This document shows positions 53,261 to 64,000 of a stretch of DNA of 64,000 nt, piece by piece. Where the stretch lies: positions 6,355,239-6,419,238 of the forward strand of contig OY744607.1 in NCBI GenBank assembly GCA_963556255.1, read 5' to 3'. The DNA is from Allolobophora icterica (taxonomy: Eukaryota > Annelida > Clitellata > Crassiclitellata > Lumbricidae). Under the pieces are notes generated by a model. It had not been told where the DNA came from and searched no databases. It worked only from the letters and a program-made list of their open reading frames with translations. How positions within the stretch are numbered: the first letter of the stretch is position 1; every line of letters starts with the position of its first letter. Made by a program: the position numbers and the translations under genes.

Positions 53261-54595
53261 ACAGTCAGCTGGCATGCCTACCATGCCTCCTATCAGACAG
53301 AGCCATATCTCTGATGATAGAGCCTGCTCTGTCACAGCTTATGACTCTCTTCTATGAAGGCATACCTTCAGCGGCCATGATCAAGCATGGCATGGATGTG
53401 ATTCGTCAGTCAACAGAGTTCGTTAATCCTATGCAGATCCCAGTAATTGATATATGGATGATCTTTAGTCTCTGTTTCGTTTGATAAAGTATAATGCCTA
53501 CATACAGTGGACATGGCCCAAAGCACACGGAGAGGGCTCCACGTAGAGTTAACTGCATGGAAAACAATTGGTGACTATACCTGGAAGGCTCTGGGTTAAC
53601 AAACGCTCTGACATGTACAGGAAACAAGCAATCCGGAACAGCCGATTCCTTTCTCAGGTGTTCAACAGGACGAGACATGCACACCAGGTATTTTTATTTG
53701 CACATGCTGTTGTTCTGAGGAAGCTTTAGAGAGATGCATTTCTTGCATCACAGACAAAGGCGTCCAGAGGGGGGCGCAATGGGGGGGGGCGCATTTGCGC
53801 CCCCTGGATTTTGCAAATATTTTATAAAAATAAAATCTTTTGATTATTATAATTATTACAACAGTCCCGACATGCATGATTTTCAATGCGAGAAAAAAAA
53901 TATTTATTTCAGTAAAGCCCTTGATCATTGTTTATTTTAATTTTTTCTATGCAGTTTTTTTTCTCTGCAAACACGTCATTTTGCCTCCCAAAAATAGTTT
54001 CCACCCCTAGAAAGATTTTCCTTGGTCTCCTCCCTGTCCGAGCTCATTGAGACCTGACTTTCTTTTGTACGTAGTGTCACTGAAAACCCTGGTCTCATAT
54101 GGTTCTTCGCCTTGGACCATCAGAATTATGCCCGCTGAATCCTATTCATGTACGCCACATGGAGAGCCTGCCATCGTCCATTTTGAAAGAATTTGCTAAA
54201 CTTTCCCACCGTGTTGTTCTTAAGACAATAAACAAGTTCTCAGCCATTCCTATTGGCTATTGACCAAGTTCGTGAACAGAACAATATGTTGGTGAAGGGT
54301 TCTGGTGGGGCAGTTGGACTCACTGAATATCCGTTGGCGTTCAGAAAATGAACTGTAGCTGGTCCTCAACAAGCACGGTTGCTCATAGAATTTGGACTGT
54401 TACAACATGGAGAATGCAAAGCATTGTCACCTTGAAGTAGAGCCCTGCGCCGACGTCATAGTGTCGGCGGCGGCGCGCCGGTCATTTTTGGTCGGCGGCG
54501 GCGGCGCGCCGACGAACAAAAATCGGCGGCGGCGGCGCCCACAAAATGTCGGCGTCGGCGCGGCGCGGCGTGCCCTAATCAGAAACATGAGTCAC

Positions 54596-54744
54596 CTTGG
54601 GCATCCGCAGGAATTTTTCCGGAGGGTGGAAAAAATTTCTAAGGGGGCTAAATTTTTCCAGGGGCCAAAATGACGTTTTTGCATGGAAAATCTATTCACA
54701 AATGCAGAGGGGCAAATCCCCCCTCCCTCCTCCGGACGCCCATG
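54596..54744. mobile_element. 149-bp MITE nested in the 1.6 kb element
   Basis: Duplication TGAGTCAC at 54588-54595 and 54745-54752. Ends CTTGGGCATCCGCAGG and, inverted, CATGGGCGTCCGGAGG. Confidence 0.82.
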
Positions 54745-55094
54745 TGAGTCACTATGAGAGTTGAACAGCCGTTGGTCCTGTGACCAGTCAAAGGGCCAAG
54801 TTTTCTAAAGCCACTCCATCACACTGAAGCTCAACTACATATAAAGGGACTGAAAGGGAAGACACCTTTAGACATTTGCTTATAAATATGAACATCCTTA
54901 ATTACACTGCACATCTGTATAGGTATTGGCAAATTGTAATCAGATGAAGCAACATGCATCATTCTGCATATTGCATGAATACACTTGCATATGAGCTGAT
55001 ACAGTGTAGGCCTACACACCAAGTTACATAGCAGATGCTGGATAACAGCATTGTTATGACCCAGTAAGAGAGGCTGCTGAAGCCATGAAGTGAA

Positions 55095-55225
55095 ATGTAA
55101 ATATATACGCTTTCCTATGGTAATACACTGGCCGAGTGGCCTCACTCCTGTTAATTTTTCAATGAATTTACCAGGTGGTCTGCTGCCCGTTTGAATTGGT
55201 GCCACGCCATTTAAAGTTTCCACAT
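55095..55225. repeat. Dispersed repeat family A copy
   Basis: ACACTGGCCGAGTGGCCTCA and TGCCCGTTTGAATTGGTGCC match the family. Confidence 0.65.
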
Positions 55226-56274
55226 ATAGATTATTGTTTGTATCAAACTACAATACTACAGTAGTTTTCAGACTGAAAAGACCATTCTTGATACTATACG
55301 TACTAAGTCAAAACCTGTGTCAACTGATACTGTGTACCAGAATAGATTCCAGCCAAAAGTATTAATCAATTATACCTTCCCTTCTGCAGGATAATTACTT
55401 AAATGGCATATCTTGATAAGCACTCGTAAACTCCTCTAATCTTACAACATTAAGCCAAAAATTTACACCATTGTAATAACACCACAGACATTAAAGACAA
55501 CAATCAATAAGTTATAGAAGCTATTCAACATGAAGGTAACGAATGAGGGAATACTGTAGTACTGTAGTACACATACAAAGACATGCATTGCATATTGCTT
55601 TGTTGTCAAGGTATTAATATAAGGAGATAGCAACAGGAACAGGTGTATCAAAACAATGGTTACTTGTAACAAGATATCGCTTTAAATGACTATGTGTATC
55701 ATGGCACAAAGACAAGATCATCAAAGTATAAGGAAAACGAAGTTAGTCAGGAAGACAATGCATTTTTGGTATCAAGATAAAGACCACAAACATTGTAATC
55801 AGCTTCTCACTCTTTATTTTCTTCATTAACACACGAGTTCCTACCAATCAAAGTGCCATTTCTGAGAATAGTTTGCTTATCTTTGCAATATCATGCAAAA
55901 CATAAAAATATGCAACAATAACAATTAAGCATATCAAACTGGCATCGGCGGCGCGCCGACAGATTGTCGGCGGCGGCGGCGCGCCGCCAAACAAAAATCG
56001 GCGGCGGCGGCGCCCACGAAATGTCGGCGGCGGCGGCGCGGCGCGGCCGGCGCAGGGCTCTACCTTGAAGTAGGTCTCTCACAACAGGATTGCTTCAAGC
56101 ATGCAGGTACTGAGTCTTGCAGAGAATTATTATTTCACCGATATGGGCAACCAATTTCTAATAAATGGAACTGAAGAACTGCTGACTTTGAAATTCTCAT
56201 GATATCCTCAACCTGCAGTCTGTAGTCTGTAGTGAATAAAGTGACCACTCTTTGGAAACCTCTCTGATTTGACG

Positions 56275-56345
56275 AGGCGCTCGTGAATAGGCTAGTGCCC
56301 TGCTCTTGGCCTTCGAGTGACGCTTTAGAAGTTTGGAGATTACGA
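56275..56345 (-). repeat. Dispersed repeat family C copy
   Basis: CTCGTGAATAGGCTAGTGCC with GACGCTTTAGAAGTTTGGAG, inverse of the 44450 copy. Confidence 0.65.
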
Positions 56346-56373
56346 TGACGAAGTTTAACAATCATTTCTCAAC

Positions 56374-57190
56374 GTTCAGCTTTCCATAGTCAGACCGACT
56401 CGAATGATTGGTTGCCTTGGAGATATTTGTTTACCTAACAACTAGGCCTATAATCGTATCAGCCAATGGGATAATGTAGCCTAAAAGAAACCGGCGACAG
56501 TCTCAGACTGGTAGGCCTATAAATGAAACGCAGGAAATTCTTCAGTCGTCAGATATTAACAATTACATTTAAACTTATATTTCAGTAAAAATATATTCTG
56601 TCTGTAGTCAGATATTACACTTACAGTTGTACATGTAGCCTACACGTATATATATTGTCTGTACACCTGTATGAGACGGTCATGCAGATCCGCCAGATGC
56701 AATGAACTATAGCATCTGCAGTACTGAAATGGAATCGGGATGATTGTGCACGCGATGGGGTGGGTGGGACTTGTACAAACTCAGGGCTGACATTGTCTTA
56801 ACGTATTACACAGGTGTGCAGATTTTAAATTACAAGCAACGTTCGCTAACCAAGCCCCATAGCGGTAGAAGCAATAAAGCCATGTTCACTTGGCCCAGAG
56901 CGGATCTGTTGCAACCGGGGCAACTGTGACCCACAATGGGCTCAACGAACGTGTCTCTTATGAAGACGTAATTCCTAATCTTTTATTTAATATTGATTTA
57001 ATTCGTTGTCTAATTTTTGTACAAACGTTTCTTCCACAATTCTTACAAAACTTTCTTTGTAAACATATCGGAACTGATTTCGTCATCACAGAGATAATTG
57101 AGATCAAAGAGATCGATATATCTGTTGCTGTCCTCATGGAGAAGCATGTCTCGCAGTTTCATATATACGGGGTATGACGATGTTCCTTCT
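56374..57190. repeat. Copy 2 of a duplicated 0.8 kb segment
   Basis: Partner of 52490-53260. A plus frame at 56890-57177 (95 codons, GATVTHNGLNERVSYEDV) aligns with GATVAHNGFNERVFEEDV in copy 1, so the segment may descend from coding sequence. Confidence 0.75.
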
Positions 57191-57271
57191 TTAGGCCTAT
57201 CGCTGTACTCACTCGACCCTTAGAACATCCGCAGTGCTATATTATTTAAAATCGTCATTACTAAGCTGAGG

Positions 57272-57730
57272 TAGAACCCGGAATCAGTCGTTATAAGGAG
57301 TTACCGACTGACATAGGCTAATGAGTTAACCTAGGGACTGTCTTAGCGACTCACTCGACTAATATTATTATAAGTCACATGCTTATCAGTTGCAGATTAA
57401 GTCACATAGACTTGTCGACTGACTTACCGACTTGCTATCGACTGCTCAGGTAATCAGGTAGGCTATTACGTATGTAGCCTAACCTAACAATATGATGCAC
57501 TTGACCGCATACTGTAGGCCCTATACTGGCCGTTCCGTCATTTCCGTGGGCATTAGATGGAACCCATAGGCCCTATGGGCTCTATACGGGTGCGATATGG
57601 AATATAGGTCATTTTTGGGCTCCAGGGCTCCGCTCCATGTAGGCGTGACATAGGACAGACCGATGACTGTGCAATGTTAATATGAATTTATTAAAGGTGA
57701 CAGACGTAAGCCTATAGCCTAGCTGGATTT
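57272..57730. mobile_element. Diverged copy of the 47165-48468 element (left part)
   Basis: TAGAACCCGGAATCAGTCG corresponds to TAGTCCCCGGAGTCAGTCG; GTTACCGACTGACAT, ACTTGCTATCGACTG and CCTAACAATATGATGCA correspond in order. The right end is not defined. Confidence 0.75.
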
Positions 57731-59278
57731 CTCTCGAAAACGTAGGCCTAAATGGCCGCCTATTTCCCCAATTTTATAAATATATTATTAATTTTCCTGG
57801 CTTCATCTGCAATTATACCGCTGGCTGAAGTCATTGAAACCAGCGTAATTTCAACAAGATGTTTGCATGTACGAAGATCGAGACGCCATTGTCGATGAAA
57901 ACAAATGCGTGACGTCAGGTAACGTGACAGATATCTGAGAAGTAGTAGTAAGCATCGACGTATAATATACTGTACGTCGATGGTTGTAAGTACAGCTAGT
58001 AAAGTAGTAAGTAGGTCAGAGTGGGAATTGTCGGGGACGGGGGGAACCCACAGTTAAGTCTTCATTGCACACCTGAGGGGATCGTTTCCAACCCGCTGAG
58101 TTGTACTAGTGTGATATTATTCGACTCTGAGTCTCTGACATAGACAGGCAATTTCCGTGGTGTATCATGTAGAACTATGTAGGCCTATTCTATAGAACTG
58201 TAGGCCTACCACAGTATAAATAATTACCCTTTAAACTTACAGTTGAAAAAGAGAAATTATAAATAGACATCACCTTGCACTGTGACATTAGGATGGATGT
58301 ATGGTCCCAGAGTTTAAGGACACCTTATAGCAACTAAGGCTGTTGCCGTCGACAGAAATTAGTTTGGCATAATTATAGATATTCTAGTACCAGTTAATAT
58401 AGTGACTGTCTAATTGTAGCGCTACAAAATTTATTGCTTCGTTTTTAGAATTTAAGCTAAACGAGAACCTTGTTTCCGGCTTATGAATCCAAAATGTCGG
58501 CGAACGACGATCAAGTGGAATTGTTATTTTTCGACACCTTTTCTCACCCAGACAATTCTGAAGTAAATAACCGTTTTATGACGATGTTAAAAGCAAATTT
58601 ATTTGAAGATATTGTTTCTAGTGATGATGTGTAATTGGCTGACGGTGCACGATTGGAGCTTGTCTTACCAGGGGTCCAATAGAAACCGGAGCGCTCTGTA
58701 AACGATACAGCCTTGTAGTTGCTCAGAAGCCTTAGAGCTAGACGGGAGCTATGAATTGACCCGGGTAAACTTAGAAACATGAAACACGAAAACACGGAAA
58801 ACACGAAAACACAAACTGATATTTAATAAATTATTTATTCACAGCACAATTAAAAGGTTAAAAATAAATCTCAATTGTGCACTTAAATAAAATGAATTCA
58901 ACTACATTTGAATTTCCGAGAAATGTGCATTTAGTCGTCGTTTAATTGGATAAACATGCAAGCCGGAAAACCTGAAGCTAATATTTCCTGATTCAACACT
59001 AAATGACGTCAACAAAAATCTGCGCTAAATTGGAGTCAACCAATCGGTAAATGGAAGTTCTCTTTTAATATAGACTGTGTCTAGCGTTCCTAAATACTAG
59101 ACATCCTCATTCCTCAATACTCCTAGCTAAACAATGACCCCTTTTATTCTGCTTAGCCTCAGCATATGAATGCGCGTGACCGCCATCGGTTTCTCTCCTG
59201 TAACCGTCTCACTGAGTCTCTAAGCCTTAATTTACCGACCACTGCAAGGTAAATTATATTCCTCCTATCTCGCTCACG
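57731..59278. other. Mostly unannotated stretch
   Basis: A GGGAATTGTCGGGGACGGGG segment at about 58020-58100 recalls the 32032/47673 MITE family. The 46-codon frame at 58494-58634 is the only coding candidate. Nothing else was recognised. Confidence 0.45.
58494..58634 (+). CDS. Small ORF or first coding exon, unknown
   Basis: ATG in a reasonable context (CCAAAATGT) opens 46 codons, MSANDDQVELLFFDTF to IVSSDDV, acidic and coding-like, ending at TAA 58632-58634. A GTAATT inside the last codons could be a donor, making this a first exon. No homologue is recognised and no continuation was found. Confidence 0.25.
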   Translation: MSANDDQVELLFFDTFSHPDNSEVNNRFMTMLKANLFEDIVSSDDV

Positions 59279-59853
59279 TACAGTATTAGTGTCAACCAGA
59301 AATACTGAATAAATTGGCTGGCCGTAATTCAAACCATTTACTTTCCATTTACCGCCTATGTTTACTCATAAGCCAAAACATGAAAGTTCGTTCCGTAAAG
59401 CACAAGTCATGTTCACCTGTACTCATTGTGTTCCAAATAGCTGATAAAGGGACCAGCAAAGGCATTGTCTTAATGACAATCGACTAAATAAAAGGCGAGC
59501 GACCGTCCATCCCTGTCTCACTCTCATTCTGTCTCTCTGTCTGTCCGTCTGTCTATCTGTGTCTCGCCTTACAAGTTAACTTACCAATTATAATGCCACG
59601 CCAATGTATTGATCATACATCGCTCACATAAAGTATTAGGGTCCACCAGAAATAGACATTAGGCGTAACATTAGGCTTATCTGCAATCGAACCTGCAATA
59701 CAATATATATATATATTAACGGAAAGGCCAAAAACAATAAATTCCGGAACACGCTAACCATGACTACTTGTGTTGCAAATAGTTTACAAATGGACGAGTA
59801 AGGACACTGTATTGACTCCAAATGACTGAAGCCATTTGACCACTGTCTCTCAC

Positions 59854-59894
<41 letters not shown>

Positions 59895-60130
59895 GTCTCG
59901 CCTTACAAGTCGAAGTATTAGTGTCAACCAGAAATTGATTTTAAATTGTCTGGCTTTTCTGCAGCCTAACCTTATACCTTCCATATATCACTCATATTTA
60001 CGGAATGGTCCAAAACATGAAAACCCGGAACACGCTAACGATGACTACCTGTGTTGCAAATAGATTACAAACGGACGAGTAAGGGCACAGTATTGATTCC
60101 AATTGGCTGAAGGCGATGAACCTCTGTGTC

Positions 60131-60224
<94 letters not shown>

Positions 60225-60724
60225 CTTACAAGTCGAAGTATTAGTGTCAACCAGAAATTGATTTTAAATTGTCTGGCTTTTCTGCAGCCTAACCTTATAC
60301 CTTCCATATATTACTCATATTTACGGAATGGTCCAAAACATGAAAACCCGGAACACGCTAACGATGACTACCTGTGTTGCAAATAGATTACAAACGGACG
60401 AGTAAGGGCACAGTATTGATTCCAATTGGCTGAAGGCGATTAACCTCTGTGTCTCTGTCTGTCTGTCTGTCTGTCTGTCTGTGTCTCGCCTTACAAGTCG
60501 AAGTATTAGGCCTAGTGTCAACCAGAAATTGATTTTAAATTGTCTGGCTTTTCTGCAGCCTAACCTTATACCTTCCATATATTACTCATATTTACGGAAT
60601 GGTCCAAAACATGAAAACCCGGAACACGCTAACGATGACTACCTGTGTTGCAAATAGATTACAAACGGACGAGTAAGGGCACAGTATTGATTCCAATTGG
60701 CTGAAGGCGATTAACCTCTGTGTC

Positions 60725-60797
<73 letters not shown>

Positions 60798-61025
60798 GTC
60801 TCGCCTTACAAGTCGAAGTATTAGTGTCAACCAGAAATTGATTTTAAATTGTCTGGCTTTTCTGCAGCCTAACCTTATACCTTCCATATATCACTCATAT
60901 TTACGGAATGGTCCAAAACATGAAAACCCGGAACACGCTAACGATGACTACCTGTGTTGCAAATAGGTTACAAACGGACGAGTAAGGGCATTGCATTGAT
61001 TCCAGTTGACTGAAGGCGAGTGACC

Positions 61026-61058
<33 letters not shown>

Positions 61059-61286
61059 GTCTCGCCTTACAAGTCGAAGTATTAGTGTCAACCAGAAATT
61101 GATTTTAAATTGTCTGGCTTTTCTGCAGCCTAACCTTATACCTTCCATATATCACTCATATTTACGGAATGGTCCAAAACATGAAAACCCGGAACACGCT
61201 AACGATGACTACCTGTGTTGCAAATAGGTTACAAACGGACGAGTAAGGGCATTGCATTGATACCAGTTGACTGAAGGCGAGTGACC

Positions 61287-61323
<37 letters not shown>

Positions 61324-61559
61324 GTCTCGCCTTACAAGTCGAAGTATTAGTGTCAACCAGAAATTGATTTTAAATTGTCTGGCTTTTCTGCAGCCTAACC
61401 TTATACCTTCCATATATTACTCATATTTACGGAATGGTCCAAAACATGAAAACCCGGAACACGCTAACGATGACTACCTGTGTTGCAAATAGATTACAAA
61501 TGGACGAGTAAGGGCATAGTATTGATTCCAATTGGCTGAAGGCGATTAACCTCTGTGTC

Positions 61560-61608
<49 letters not shown>

Positions 61609-61800
61609 GTATCGCCTTACAAGTCGAAGTATTAGGGTCGACCAGAAATTGATTTTAAATTGTCTGGCTTATGTGCAGTTGAACCTTATACTTTCCTTCA
61701 TCGCTTATATTTACGGAAATTCCACAAAATTTTAATATGAAAGTTCGTTCCGGAACGCGTTAGCCTTGTGCAATTGTCTTGGAAGTAGCCGATACAGGGG
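59279..61800. repeat. Satellite array with embedded (CTGT)n microsatellites
   Basis: Units with TTACAAGTCGAAGTATTAG, CAACCAGAAATTGATTTTAA and CATGAAAACCCGGAACACGC recur; the TTACAAGTCG mark lies at 59903, 60226, 60491, 60806, 61066, 61332 and 61616, a spacing of 260-323 bp that varies mainly with the length of the (CTGT)n tract. The central units are almost identical while the first (about 59300-59570) and last are diverged. Confidence 0.95.
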
Positions 61801-62608
61801 TTACTCCACCAGCCAAAGTGTTTACTTCAAATATTCATGCCAGTTTTCGCGTCTGTTAAGTATGACTCTCTAATGAGGGATAGGCTGGCCAATTGGTAGG
61901 CCTATTCATTTTGTTTATTTTTTGTCTGCAACGCAGTTGTCCTCGGATTTCTTATTTTGCGTAGGCATTATGCTCGGTGAGTCTGAAACCTGCAACCAAA
62001 ATATGATAACGCACGACTCTCTCGTCAATAGAAGCTGAGATAATGCTAAGTCAGTGTAAAGAATGAAAGTATTCATTGTGAAACGTCGATATTAATTAAT
62101 GGAATATGTAAGATAACATAATTATATATAAACGAAACGACGGGCCTAATCACCATACAGAGTGGAGAGGATAAGGTTATGCAAGTTATGTCAAACAACT
62201 TAAGAACTCAAATTGCCTTCGAAATCCACTAGTTCTATGTTCATGACAACGTTGACAACATATATCACCTGCCAGTAAACAATATAATTACCGATGTACG
62301 TCGCGTAACTCTAGTCCTCTGAAGCCAGCTAGTGAGGGAGGAATGAAGGGCCGACCCAGTCGATAGGTCAGCTGGACTCGTAAGGCGGGCAAACCCTGCC
62401 TTACAGCTACAACTGACCTATCGGGCGACATTAATAAGCTGTGAATAAGCTTTTTCGGGCGCTGTAGAAGTCTCGAGATAAACAAGACTTAACTTTTTAG
62501 AACTGAATGAGACTAAAAAGTCTTCAACTTTACACCTGAATGGCACTAACAAGTCTTTAGTCTATACCTTTACGACATTAATAAATGTAGACATAAACGA
62601 TTTGCACA

Positions 62609-63190
62609 AAGGGGTTTTTGTCCGGGGGGATTATGTCCAGGCGAAAATGGGGTAGGATAATGTCCGTACACCGTTTTGGGCAGCTTACCTCGCGAATCCT
62701 GACAATAACAAGGCTTAAGTTAAGAACTAGGCGACATTAACAAGTCTTAACTTTATACCTAAGCGACAGAATGTCACTAAAATGGCATTAACAACTCTTA
62801 ATTTTATTCCTGAATGGCAATAAGAAGTCTTTAGTTTATACGACGTTAACAAATGTAGACATAGGCTATTTGCACAGAGGGGGATTTTGTCCGGGAGGGA
62901 TTATGTTCTAGCGAAAATGGGGGCGGGGGTTTGTCACTTGTCCGGGGGATAATGTCCGGGGGGATAATGTCCGTACACCCAAGGGGGACATGGTTACCGA
63001 GTTCCGGATTTTCATGTTTTTGGCCTTTCCGTAAATATGAACGATGTATGTTTCGATTGTAGATAAGCCACACAATTTAAGGTCGATTTCTGGTCGACCC
63101 TAATAGCATAGGCGAGCAAGGGAGTGTAGGACATTATCCCCCCGGACAGAATCCCCCCGGGGTAGGACATAATCCCCCCGGTTAGGAAAT
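62609..63190. repeat. G-rich TCCGGGGGGATAATGTCC repeats in both orientations
   Basis: Motifs at about 62609-62665, 62880-62980 (plus) and 63125-63187 (minus), recurring at 63947-64000. Copies include GTCCGTACACC edges. An inverted copy of the satellite unit lies at 62996-63106 between them. Confidence 0.85.
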
Positions 63191-63199
63191 AATAACCTA

Positions 63200-63780
63200 T
63201 ATTTCACACATATATATCATACATACATATAAACATACATGCATAATATACATATATACATATATACCTACATATATACATATATACATGCATATATACA
63301 TACATATATACATACATACATACATATATACATACATACATATATACACACATACATATATACATACTTAAATACATGTATACAAACATATATACATACA
63401 TAGATACATACATACGTGAACACATAAATACATACATACACTCATACGTACATACAACCATCCATCCATACATAAATACATACATACATGCATGCATACA
63501 TACATACATAAATACATACATGCATGCATACATGTACATACATACATACATAAATACACATACACATACATGCATACATACGTACATACATCCATACAGA
63601 AATACATACATGCATGCATACATACATACATATATACATACTTACATGCATACATACATATATACATGCATACATATACACATACATGCATACATACGTA
63701 CATACATCCATACATAATAACATACATGCATGCATACATACATACATAAATACATACATGCATGCATACATGTACAATTG

Positions 63781-63812
<32 letters not shown>

Positions 63813-63905
63813 CACATACATGCATACATACGTACATACATGCATACATACATAAATACACACATGCATACATGCATACATACATACAAGCATACATACA
63901 TGACG
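63200..63905. repeat. CATA-rich microsatellite, 700 bp
   Basis: ACATACATA units with higher-order copies of CATGCATGCATACATACATA and CATACGTACATACATCCATA about 120 bp apart. Open frames here are artefacts. Confidence 0.95.
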
Positions 63906-64000
63906 CACACGGGATTATAAATAAGGAAATAGGCTTATTACACAGAGGGGGATTTTGTCCGGGGGATAATGTCCTAGCTAAAATCTGCGGGATTCTGTCC

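Larger units (their letters stand above)
54438..56062. mobile_element. 1.6 kb hAT-like element with GGC-rich ends
   Basis: Perfect inverted ends TAGAGCCCTGCGCCG and CGGCGCAGGGCTCTA and perfect duplication CCTTGAAG at 54430-54437 and 56063-56070. Subterminal GGCGGCGGC blocks with GCGCGCC on both sides form long inverted repeats. Contains a nested MITE and a family A repeat (55095-55225). No transposase was seen. It interrupts the relic gene. Confidence 0.92.
53320..56230 (+). pseudogene. Decayed member of a multi-copy invertebrate gene family of unknown function, split by a transposon
   Basis: Plus-strand fragments in several frames keep the order of a long protein family common in invertebrate genomes: PSAAMIKHGMDVI with NPMQIPVID (53360-53450), AYIQWTWPKAHGE (about 53490-53530), SGTADSFLRC (about 53635), LSFVRSVTE and WFFALDHQNYAR (about 54060-54130), REQNNMLVKGSGGAVGLTEY (about 54270-54330), then after a transposon at 54438-56062, GLTQQDCFKH and GTEELLTL (56075-56190). 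Frame shifts and stops show it is dead. I know the family only as uncharacterised, often highly repeated genes; no function is claimed. Confidence 0.65.

Noticed and set aside
53757..54000. Insert starting CAAAGGCGTCCAGAGG as another complete element
   Set aside because: It interrupts the relic gene and looks mobile, but I could not find a matching right end or duplication.
54831..55223. 130-codon minus frame inside the 1.6 kb element
   Set aside because: It overlaps a dispersed family A repeat and shows no transposase features.
59836..61640. Regularly spaced repeats resembling a CRISPR array
   Set aside because: Units are 260-320 bp with nearly identical bodies and microsatellite spacers in an animal genome; it is a satellite array.
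63204..63910. Several open frames of over 100 codons on both strands
   Set aside because: All arise from the CATA microsatellite.

Overview
The window is animal nuclear DNA: two long, finely split genes on the minus strand with canonical GT-AG introns of about 0.1-3.5 kb, set in a dense field of short inverted-repeat transposons, tRNA-headed SINEs and microsatellites. No bacterial, organellar or viral gene layout is present. The proteins (a potassium-chloride cotransporter and a HOIP/RNF31-type RBR ubiquitin ligase) point to a metazoan, most likely a marine invertebrate. I could not fix the phylum; the odd C-terminus of the first gene and the short N-terminus of the second suggest a lineage far from vertebrates.

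Layout. 1-4850: a repeat block with a 2.6 kb inverted-repeat element carrying a 25-bp minisatellite, then three small 8-bp-duplication elements back to back. 4954-5114 (+): an orphan terminal exon of an unknown protein. 8110-27408 (-): a complete 21-exon SLC12 KCC gene; the joined exons give an uninterrupted 1057-residue protein. 27409-30132: intergenic, with microsatellites and one element abutting the next gene. 30133-46857 (-): a complete 13-exon RNF31 (HOIP)-like gene; the joined exons give 697 residues. 46858-64000: no intact gene seen; it holds transposon copies, one DDB1-like orphan exon (49555-49638), a decayed multi-copy gene of a family common in invertebrates (about 53320-56230) split by a 1.6 kb transposon, a 2.3 kb satellite array with embedded (CTGT)n, and repeats of a G-rich motif running off the right end.

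The two genes do not form a pathway: one moves K+ and Cl- across the plasma membrane, the other would build linear ubiquitin chains. Their only link is orientation and a 2.7 kb spacer. The strongest general signal is a set of elements with short inverted ends and 8-bp target duplications (hAT-like). I located about 20, several nested, two sharing one target octamer, and one whose target duplication covers the last base of the HOIP stop codon. All protein calls come from reading motifs by eye; no alignment or search was run.
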